DNA of 36,343 nt from Acidobacteriaceae bacterium (GTDB lineage: Bacteria > Acidobacteriota > Terriglobia > Bryobacterales > Bryobacteraceae): the NCBI GenBank assembly GCA_903970405.1, contig CAJCIT010000207.1:1-36343 (forward strand). The letters run 5' to 3'. Positions 30,012-36,343 of the stretch are shown here, piece by piece. The first letter of the stretch is position 1; the number at the start of each line of letters is the position of its first letter. The translations under genes and the position numbers were made by a program. The notes below the pieces were generated by a model. The model ran no database searches, was not told where the DNA came from, and was given only the letters and a program-made list of their open reading frames with translations.

Positions 30012-31124
30012 TCACTGGGCCGCCTTCTGCGCCGGTTCGGCGGCTTGCTCGGCCGCGCGCAGACGTTCGGCCGTGGCCCGCTCACGGTCGCCATCCGCTT
30101 TACGCTTCTCGCGATAGTAAACAGTGGCCAACGTGACATGGGCTTCGGTAAAGTTCGGCGACTCTTTCACGAGAGACTCGAGATCGGCCTGGGCCTTCTC
30201 CGTTTGTCCCAGGGCCACCTCCACCGACGCAATCTGGAACCGCGCGCCAAAATCGCCGGGCCGCACGTCAAGAGCCCGCGTAAGATACGGCATCGCCGCC
30301 TGGTAGTCCTGATCCTGCCGAAGTAAGAAGCCGAGACGTAAGTTAGCGTCGAAGTTATTCGGATCGATCTCAAGCTCCTGCTGAAATGCCTTCCGCGCGC
30401 CCTCCTGATCGCCCGTGCCAAGCAGCGAGAGACCGTAATACGCGTGCGCGTCAGGAAGCGACGGATTCAATTCCACCGCACGCTGCAAGTCAGCGCGCGC
30501 GCCTGAGAAGTCATTCACTCCGAATTTCGTTGTACCCATCAGCAAGCGCGCCTCAGCCGAATCGCCGCGCTTCAAAATCTGCTCGATGACCAACTGCCCC
30601 TCCCCGGATTGGCCGTCGCGAACCAGCGCCGTTCCCAACATGTAGGCAATTGCCAGATTGTCCGGGTCGCCGCGTCGTAGCGGTTTCAACAGGTCGATCA
30701 CTTTCTTGTTTTCGCCAGTTCTCAAATAGCAGTCGGCCAGGAGTTGCACCGCCTGCAGGTCGCCCGCCAGCGCGCTACCGACGCTCTCCAGTTGTTCGAT
30801 GGCCGCCGGATACTGCGCCTCCTTATAGTAGGCGCGCGCCAGGTTCAACGTGATTTGCGGATTCGGGGCGGCGCGCAAAGCGCGTTTGTACTCTAATATT
30901 GCTTCCTGGTATTGGCCTAGAGCGGATAGCGCGGCGCCTAGGTTCGATCGTACCTGGACCACGTCAGGATAGATTGCGAGAAACGCCCGATAGCCGCGGA
31001 CCGCGTCGTCCAGTTTCCCGGCTTGATGGGACGCGATTGCCTGTTTGAGCAGCTCTTGCGGCGATAGGGTGGCTTGCGCGTAGAGCACCCCCGCTCCGAT
31101 CACAAGTACTGCAAGGCGGAACAT
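30012..31124 (-). CDS. Exported TPR-repeat protein, first gene of the cytochrome/VWA operon
   Basis: A 370-residue protein with a short signal peptide 'MFRLAVLVIGAGVLYAQA', about nine TPR-like repeats (20-335) and a charged Ala/Glu-rich tail (340-370). Repeats 'NLAIAYMLGTALVRDGQSGE' and 'AHAYYGLSLLGTGDQEGARK' align closely with those of the TPR-deiodinase protein ('DLSIAYMLGMALLRKQRIGE'), so the two share a recent ancestor. It is probably periplasmic and binds partner proteins. It has its own -10 box 14 nt upstream and lies after the receptor's terminator, so the operon is expressed separately from the receptor. Confidence 0.82.
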   Translation of the reverse strand: MFRLAVLVIGAGVLYAQATLSPQELLKQAIASHQAGKLDDAVRGYRAFLAIYPDVVQVRSNLGAALSALGQYQEAILEYKRALRAAPNPQITLNLARAYYKEAQYPAAIEQLESVGSALAGDLQAVQLLADCYLRTGENKKVIDLLKPLRRGDPDNLAIAYMLGTALVRDGQSGEGQLVIEQILKRGDSAEARLLMGTTKFGVNDFSGARADLQRAVELNPSLPDAHAYYGLSLLGTGDQEGARKAFQQELEIDPNNFDANLRLGFLLRQDQDYQAAMPYLTRALDVRPGDFGARFQIASVEVALGQTEKAQADLESLVKESPNFTEAHVTLATVYYREKRKADGDRERATAERLRAAEQAAEPAQKAAQ

Positions 31125-31138
31125 TGCTCTCTTAGATG

Positions 31139-31144
31139 ATTATA
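31139..31144 (-). promoter_or_regulatory. -10 box of the TPR/cytochrome/VWA operon
   Basis: A perfect TATAAT on the minus strand, 14 nt before the ATG at 31124. The expected start site leaves a leader of under 10 nt. The -35 region (TTATGG, 17 bp upstream) is poor, so an activator may be needed. Confidence 0.5.
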
Positions 31145-31195
31145 CGCCACTGGAGAAAACGCCATAATGATCGATCGCCGCTCCCCAAAAGAAAA

Positions 31196-31220
31196 CGTGG
31201 GGGGCTGCCTGCCCCCCACG
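31196..31220 (-). terminator. Strong rho-independent terminator after the TonB-dependent receptor gene
   Basis: A perfect 10-bp G/C stem, CGTGGGGGGC (31196-31205) with GCCCCCCACG (31211-31220), and a 5-nt loop. On the minus strand it is followed by TTTTCTTTT. It lies 28 nt after the receptor stop and separates the receptor from the downstream TPR operon. Confidence 0.9.
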
Positions 31221-31248
31221 CGTTGATTCTATTTTGTTTCCGTCCAGG

Positions 31249-34200
31249 CTAGAAGTAAAACTTGAGAGCCAGTTGGACGATGCGGTTGCCGAGTTTGATC
31301 GGGCTGTATCCGAACGACGCATTCGTGTTTACGATGTCGTTAAGCTTACTGGCAGGGCAGGTCCCCGCCGTTACTAACGCTGACGTGCAAGTCCCGAAAT
31401 CCAGGTAAGTGCTGTCCGAACCGACTCCCGTGCCGGTGAAGCTATAGATGGGGTGGTTCAGGAAATTGTAAGCAGAGAACCGGAATTGCAGCTTCTTAGA
31501 CTCGCTGATCCTCCAGTTCTTGAAGACTGACAAATCGCTGTTGAAGAACCACGGGCCGAAGTATTCAGGCAAAACAATGGGCCCGTTCTGGCCAGGCGTC
31601 GTCGGAATGCTGAAGCAACTCCCGTTAATGAACTGGTGTGGCGCCAGATTCGCGGTTGGATTGCAAGTGATGATGGGCATCAGCGGTATTTGGTCGGTTC
31701 CGTTGATCGATTGCGCGGTAACCGTGGAGTGGTATGCGTTGTCGACGGTTATTCCACCGGAAATGTTCCCGGTCGCGTTAAACTCCCCGCCCGAGGAATT
31801 GCCGGTCAAGTTCACGCCACTTTGGAGCTGGGTGATGCCCGAGAGCTGCCAGCCATTGATCACGCCGCCGAGAATCTTGTTGCCGTGAACCGGATCGGGC
31901 AACTCAACCGAATAGGCAGCATTGATGATTTGCCGGCGATCGAAGGGCTCCGGACCGTAGTCCTGAGACAGGTTAAGCTGGTCGGCACCCGTGATACCCA
32001 AGGCTTTGCCGTACGTATAGTTCGCCGTGATGTCGTACTTGCCCTTTTGACGGACCCAGCTCACCTGCAAGGCATTGTAATTCGAATACAGGTTGTGGTT
32101 GGCGATATTGACCGCCTGATAGGTCGGGTATGGGCCGTAATCGTACTCGCCGCTGCCAATGGTTGAAGGATCTTTGCCGACGTTGAACAAAGCCCCGTAG
32201 GGAATGACGTTAATGTTGGTTCCCACGCCAGCGGTGTTCAGCAGGTACTTGCTCTGGTTGCCGACGTAGGACGCCTCAAGCATCGATGAGAAAGGCAACC
32301 GTTGGGAGATGGTGAAGCTGTAGCTGGTGGTCAGGGGGCTTTCGTTATCGTGGGCGCTAACTCCGGCGGTTGCGAATGGCTGCGTGCCGGGATTGGTTGC
32401 CTCGATCTGCGCAAAGCTCAGAGTACAACAGACGCTTGCCGTTTGGATTCCCTGACCGGGCTGAAGCCCTTGTGTGAACTGGGAGTTATGGTACCGGTAT
32501 TGGCCCCAACCGCCTCGAATCACAGTCTTGCCGGTTCCGAATACGTCATAGGCCAAGCCGAATCGTGGCGCGTAGAACAGCGCGCGGCTCGGGAAGCCGC
32601 CCAGCGGCACATTCGGGTCTTGTGCGTGCCACTCAAACCCTGGCTGCGTCCCATTCGCCGCAGTGGCTGAGTAGGCGGCCGGATTGAAAATCGCGAAGCC
32701 AAGATTTTGGCGGTCCGTCCACGGGCTGAGGTGGGAAATGCGTAGCCCGTAATCCACCGTCAGGCGCTTGGTCACCTTCCAGCTGTCCTGGCCATAGAAC
32801 TCCAAGGCATAGTAGCCCTCGTTGTTCAGACGGTCATAGTTTGTCTGCTCATATTGGCCGACCCAACCGGTGAGCAAATCGGCCCATGGGTTACCCGTAT
32901 GCGACGCCCAGTTGGCTTGCGCCAGCAAACCATTCGCATAGTAACTCGATGGCTGGTTATTTATATCGTACTCGTAGTAGAAGCCGAACTTGGCGGTGTG
33001 CGTGCCCCATACCTTGGAGAGGCTGTCGGTGACCGAGGGTAGATCCTTCTTGGCGAACAATCCCTGGCTAGCTCCGCCCACCTGGAAGCCGGATGGGTTC
33101 AGGAGGGTGGCCAACTCGCCGCCCCAGCTCGTCATGGACGGGATTTGATCCACTCCGTTGTTGTAGAGTCCCGTGAAGGTGTTGCCGATCGCCTTGTCGC
33201 TGACCTTGGAAGGATTCTGGAAGACGTTCGGGAAATCGATGTACGTGTAAGCGAAGACAAACTCATTCGACATCGTGGGGTTAAACACGTGCGTCAAGCT
33301 CGTGGAAATCGACTGCGACTGGTTCTTGCCCAGGATCGGAGTTGGATATGGAACCGACGTTCCGTTTCTCCACCAAAGCGTAACCGGAAACTGCTGCGTT
33401 TCCCATTGCAGGTTATAGCGCACAAAGAGCTTGGTGTTGTCGCTGATGCTGTAATCGACGCGAGATAACCACTGATAGGAGTTCTGCTGGAAGATAGCGT
33501 CTTCCGCATAGTTGTCGCCGAAGGTAGTGGCCGGATTGGCGTTAGGCAGGGGGAACTCTTTCATCAGTGCCAAGCCGCTCGGGTTAATTGCGCTCGCCGG
33601 GATGATTCCACCGGGATACAGACAGGCTCCCGCACAGGTCGCACCGATGCCCGAAAGCGATCCCGCGATTTGCGAAGGGCCAGCGGCACTCGCGGTAGCG
33701 CCGAGCAACGCCAGATTTGCCGGCGAGTAGTTGCCCTGCTGCATGCCGGTATTGGCGACAGTGGCGCCCAACAGACCGGTGTCCAAAGTCTGCACGTAGG
33801 CCTCAAACCCCGTGAAGAAGAACAGCTTGTCGCGGTTCTTATTGAAGTGGGTGCCCGGGATCAGAACGGGTCCGCCGATGTTACCACCCGGAAAGAAGTA
33901 CTTGCTTTCTGGCCGCGAAACACCAACGTCGTTGTTCAACCAAGTGTTCGCGTTCATCACATAGTCGCGGGCGTAGAAGTAGCCCTCGCCGTGGAAATCG
34001 CGTCCGCCAGCCTTGGCGACAGTGCTGATGACAATGGGACCCTTCGCGTTTTCGGCGCTGAAGTTCGACGTCAGCACCTTGAACTCCTGAATCATGTCCG
34101 TGTTCGGATTCACAGGGGTAGCGCAGTTGCAACCGGGGTCGGATACGTGCGCGCCGTCAGCGGTGATGTCAATGCTGCCCGCCGTGGTTCCGTTCGCTGA

Positions 34201-34818
34201 GAAGGCGCCGTTGAGGGGGCTCTGGCTGCCGCCGTCGCCGTTACCGTTGATGCCGATTACCTCGCCGCTGTAATTTGTTCCCGATTTCAAGCCATCGGAG
34301 CTGTTCAGCATCGCCATGCCCGGCAGGATCTTAATGAACTCGCCGGCGTTCCGTCCCACCTGACTGAAATCCTGGAGCTGCTTGACTCCCAGCACGATGG
34401 ATTTCTCACCCGAGTCCACCGGGATGATCTGTTCGGATTGACTGACTACCTCGACTTCCGTCTTCGACGTGCCAACGTCAACAGTTACGGGAAAGTTCAG
34501 CGTCGCCGCCCCGAGCAGATCGATGCCCGTGACCTCGTACCGTCTGAAGCCGGCGGCGGCAACCAGCAAATCATATTGACCGGCCGGGACAGACGAGTAA
34601 GAGAAGTAGCCGTCTGTATTAGTGGTGGAGCGCCGGATGTCACCCGAACTCTTATTGGTCAGCGTGATGGCCGCATTCGGAACCACTGCGCCAGTGGAAT
34701 CCGAAACGGTGCCGGTAATAGTGCCAAAGATGGATTGCGCGTGCGCGCTGAACGAAGCAGCACAGGCGAATAAAACTAGGTAGAGCAGACTGCTAAAAAA
34801 GCGAAGCCTCAACGACAT
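31249..34818 (-). CDS. TonB-dependent receptor with N-terminal carboxypeptidase-regulatory-like domain (Oar-like)
   Basis: From ATG at 34818, 1189 residues: signal peptide 'MSLRLRFFSSLLYLVLFACA' with cleavage near 'SAHA-Q', then a CarboxypepD_reg-like beta-sandwich (about 28-105: 'GTITGTVSDSTGAVVPNAAI', 'TNTDGYFSYSSVPAGQYDLL'), a plug region (about 110-300, 'LPGMAMLNSSDG') and a long beta-barrel ending in aromatic Phe ('NRIVQLALKFYF'), as outer-membrane proteins do. It is the usual acidobacterial Oar-type receptor, thought to import or bind large carbohydrates or peptides. The start upstream at 34860 is TTG and would hide the signal peptide. It lies divergent from a malectin-domain regulator, which suggests a carbohydrate-linked role; the substrate is unknown. 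Confidence 0.9.
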   Translation of the reverse strand: MSLRLRFFSSLLYLVLFACAASFSAHAQSIFGTITGTVSDSTGAVVPNAAITLTNKSSGDIRRSTTNTDGYFSYSSVPAGQYDLLVAAAGFRRYEVTGIDLLGAATLNFPVTVDVGTSKTEVEVVSQSEQIIPVDSGEKSIVLGVKQLQDFSQVGRNAGEFIKILPGMAMLNSSDGLKSGTNYSGEVIGINGNGDGGSQSPLNGAFSANGTTAGSIDITADGAHVSDPGCNCATPVNPNTDMIQEFKVLTSNFSAENAKGPIVISTVAKAGGRDFHGEGYFYARDYVMNANTWLNNDVGVSRPESKYFFPGGNIGGPVLIPGTHFNKNRDKLFFFTGFEAYVQTLDTGLLGATVANTGMQQGNYSPANLALLGATASAAGPSQIAGSLSGIGATCAGACLYPGGIIPASAINPSGLALMKEFPLPNANPATTFGDNYAEDAIFQQNSYQWLSRVDYSISDNTKLFVRYNLQWETQQFPVTLWWRNGTSVPYPTPILGKNQSQSISTSLTHVFNPTMSNEFVFAYTYIDFPNVFQNPSKVSDKAIGNTFTGLYNNGVDQIPSMTSWGGELATLLNPSGFQVGGASQGLFAKKDLPSVTDSLSKVWGTHTAKFGFYYEYDINNQPSSYYANGLLAQANWASHTGNPWADLLTGWVGQYEQTNYDRLNNEGYYALEFYGQDSWKVTKRLTVDYGLRISHLSPWTDRQNLGFAIFNPAAYSATAANGTQPGFEWHAQDPNVPLGGFPSRALFYAPRFGLAYDVFGTGKTVIRGGWGQYRYHNSQFTQGLQPGQGIQTASVCCTLSFAQIEATNPGTQPFATAGVSAHDNESPLTTSYSFTISQRLPFSSMLEASYVGNQSKYLLNTAGVGTNINVIPYGALFNVGKDPSTIGSGEYDYGPYPTYQAVNIANHNLYSNYNALQVSWVRQKGKYDITANYTYGKALGITGADQLNLSQDYGPEPFDRRQIINAAYSVELPDPVHGNKILGGVINGWQLSGITQLQSGVNLTGNSSGGEFNATGNISGGITVDNAYHSTVTAQSINGTDQIPLMPIITCNPTANLAPHQFINGSCFSIPTTPGQNGPIVLPEYFGPWFFNSDLSVFKNWRISESKKLQFRFSAYNFLNHPIYSFTGTGVGSDSTYLDFGTCTSALVTAGTCPASKLNDIVNTNASFGYSPIKLGNRIVQLALKFYF

Positions 34819-34878
34819 GGAAGCCAGACCCCTATTGGAAGTATTCAACACGAGGAACAACTCGCGTCAGCTTCCAGT

Positions 34879-34908
34879 AATATAAGGACACTAGCCGCAG
34901 TTCGGCAA
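34879..34908 (-). promoter_or_regulatory. Putative promoter of the TonB-dependent receptor
   Basis: On the minus strand TTGCCG, 18-bp spacer, TATATT (34879-34884). It gives a leader of about 55 nt before ATG 34818. Confidence 0.45.
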
Positions 34909-35400
34909 CAACTTGCGGTTACCAAGAGGTTGACGCCGCCGTTAACGCTACGGCTAAGTTGCCTTGAAACAAGAGTCTACAGCGACATACAACGCACCGA
35001 CGTGGATGGGGTATTTCGGCTGACAGAAAGGCCCGCGGCTCGCGGTTTCCGATCCCGATTTCGGGAGAGTTTTCTGTTCGAGGGAGACCCCCGTAATTCT
35101 ACGACATTTGGAAGAAATATCCCGATCACTTCGCCATCGACGGATCGGAAGCGCGTTCGACCTCAGAACGATGGCATTTTCGCTTTGGCGGTTGTTGTTT
35201 TCGGACTCGTTTCTTGCGGAACGCTGGCGGCAAGCCGAAAACAATCGCTGTCAGACAAGCAAATTCGCAGTCCACAGGCGGGTAATTCATCAGTACCAAT
35301 CCAAAGAGCTTCCTAGGGTCCGTTAACAATGCGCAAGTCTACTGGAATCAGGAGAGTTAATGCTGGCTGTGCCTTAGGGCTAACGACGATTGGAGGCGCG

Positions 35401-35428
35401 TTGCGAAGCCCGGAGTCTCTGATATACT
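35401..35428 (+). promoter_or_regulatory. Putative promoter of the malectin-domain regulator
   Basis: TTGCGA (35401-35406), 16-bp spacer, TATACT (35423-35428), 10 nt before ATG 35439; no Shine-Dalgarno. Confidence 0.5.
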
Positions 35429-35438
35429 TCGTCCGTAC

Positions 35439-36343
35439 ATGGTTGTAGACACCCAGTCGCAAGCGGAGAAGGCCGAAGTCGAAGCGGTCTTGAAGTCGGG
35501 CATCTTTCACCGCGCGCCCAACCTGGCCAGCTTCTTGCGATACGTCTGCGATCGATATTTCGAAGGCGAGGCGGACAAGGTCAAAGAGTACAGCATTGCC
35601 GTGGAGGCCCTGGGGCGTCCGCCAGACTTCGACCAGAAGAAGGACTCCATCGTCCGCGTTGAGGCGCATCGCCTGCGTAAGCGTTTGGGCGATTATTACG
35701 AGGCGGACGGGAAGAACCACGAAGTTCACATCACCATTCCGCCGGGCCAATACGTTCCTCGATTTACGGCCAGGGAGGACTCGGCCGAGAAGCAAGGGCT
35801 TCAAACGGCTTCCCCGGAACCGTCCGACCCTCCTATCGCATTGGGATCCGATTTGATACTCCCTGCGGGGATGCTGGTGAGCCTGGGGCCTGAGAACCCG
35901 GGCATGACCGCGGAAGTTCCGCGGCGAAACTTTAGGCCAGCGCGATTTGTCTTTGTGACGCTTCTCGCGTTGTGTCTGGTGGGGGCGGTCTGGTCTATCT
36001 GGTTCCGGGGCCAGAAGCACTCGACGCCGTTAGGGGAAGTATGGCGGGGGTCATGGGAGCCCGTGGAAGGGGAGTTGCGGTTTCTGGCGGGGTTTCACGG
36101 TAGTCCGTTCAACGATCGTCAAGGGCGGGTTTGGCAGGCGGACCGGTACTACACTGGCGGAGTGTCGGTGGCGGTACCGGCCGGCCGGTCGTACGAAGGG
36201 TTACCCGACCCGGCCTTTGTGCATTCTTACCGGGAAGGCGCGTTCCGCTACGACATTCCCGCGGTTCCCGGGGCCTATGAACTACGCCTTTATTTCATTG
36301 AGACCGAGTACGGAGAAGGGAACCCACGCGGCGGCCCGGTAAA
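35439..36343 (+). CDS. Membrane-bound regulator: acidobacterial N-terminal regulatory domain, one TM helix, external malectin-like domain (3' end cut)
   Basis: The frame from ATG 35439 is open to the window edge (301 residues visible). Residues about 10-108 form a domain seen at the N-terminus of many acidobacterial and rhizobial predicted regulators: 'VLKSGIFHRAPNLASFLRYV', 'KVKEYSIAVEALGRPPDFDQ', 'KKDSIVRVEAHRLRKRLGDY' and 'ITIPPGQYVPRF'. After a linker comes one transmembrane helix (about 169-189, 'RFVFVTLLALCLVGAVWSIW'). Residues about 205 onward match malectin-type carbohydrate-binding domains: 'LAGFHGSPFNDRQGRVWQAD', 'YYTGGVSVAVP', 'DPAFVHSYREGAFRYDIPAV' and 'GAYELRLYFIETEYGEGNP'. The orientation suggests an external sugar sensor connected to a cytoplasmic domain. 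DNA binding by that domain is inferred. Divergent to the TonB-dependent receptor, its probable target. Confidence 0.8.
   Translation, partial: MVVDTQSQAEKAEVEAVLKSGIFHRAPNLASFLRYVCDRYFEGEADKVKEYSIAVEALGRPPDFDQKKDSIVRVEAHRLRKRLGDYYEADGKNHEVHITIPPGQYVPRFTAREDSAEKQGLQTASPEPSDPPIALGSDLILPAGMLVSLGPENPGMTAEVPRRNFRPARFVFVTLLALCLVGAVWSIWFRGQKHSTPLGEVWRGSWEPVEGELRFLAGFHGSPFNDRQGRVWQADRYYTGGVSVAVPAGRSYEGLPDPAFVHSYREGAFRYDIPAVPGAYELRLYFIETEYGEGNPRGGPV

Larger units (their letters stand above)
34819..35438. other. Divergent intergenic region without recognised gene
   Basis: 620 bp between the receptor and the malectin regulator. It holds the two promoters described separately. A 128-codon plus-strand frame (34930-35316) shows no domain, no ribosome binding site and biased composition, so I do not call it. 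The length of the region leaves room for upstream regulator sites, but I see no clear long inverted repeat. Confidence 0.55.

Noticed and set aside
34930-35316. 128-codon frame in the receptor/regulator intergenic region
   Set aside because: No ribosome binding site, no domain and no signs of coding; overlapping frames are similar in quality.

Overview
The window looks like chromosomal DNA from an acidobacterium of the Solibacter/Bryobacter type. This is inferred from gene content, not from a search. Pointers are the GC-rich sequence, a large TonB-dependent receptor with a carboxypeptidase-regulatory-like N-domain (Oar type), a VWA protein of the acidobacterial type (TIGR03436-like), GWxTD domains, many secreted TPR proteins, lpxB (hence a Gram-negative envelope), and dispersed palindromes whose spurious translations read 'LPDGRGSE'.

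Layout. 1-1533 (minus): an IlvD/Edd-family sugar-acid dehydratase, cut by the window edge, and a DHDPS/NAL-family lyase, probably one sugar-acid catabolic operon. 1578-4043 (minus): a BlaI-type repressor with a clear promoter and operator, coupled to a membrane M56 protease fused to two GWxTD domains. 4259-6739 (plus): a decayed chimeric remnant, a small membrane protein and a secreted alpha/beta-hydrolase. 6764-7594 (minus): a terminator and a secreted FecR-like protein. 7836-11078: an MrfA/Hrq1-type DNA-repair helicase, convergent with a protein of unknown function. 11100-14614: an XRE-family remnant between inverted repeats, then lpxB overlapping an M1-like protein that has lost its zinc site. 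14730-18210: gltX plus a carbamoyltransferase (minus), bracketed by copies of a dispersed palindrome. 18378-23554 (plus): an M48 protease, an ImuA/ImuB-like pair, a VapBC toxin-antitoxin pair with its operator, and a secreted protein of unknown function.

23584-31144 (minus) is the most interesting block. It is a tightly packed run of TPR protein, TPR protein, seven-haem cytochrome c, TPR plus deiodinase-like thioredoxin-fold protein, and VWA protein; all appear exported. Upstream of it, behind a strong terminator, lies the 1189-residue TonB-dependent receptor. Divergent from the receptor is a membrane-bound regulator with a cytoplasmic N-terminal domain and an external malectin-like carbohydrate-binding domain, cut by the right edge. 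I read this as a possible envelope redox system next to a carbohydrate-sensing uptake locus. I cannot name a described system that matches it.

Several genes have a -10 box only about 6-16 nt upstream of the start codon and no Shine-Dalgarno sequence, suggesting leaderless or near-leaderless mRNAs. I saw no rRNA, tRNA, CRISPR array or intact transposase gene.
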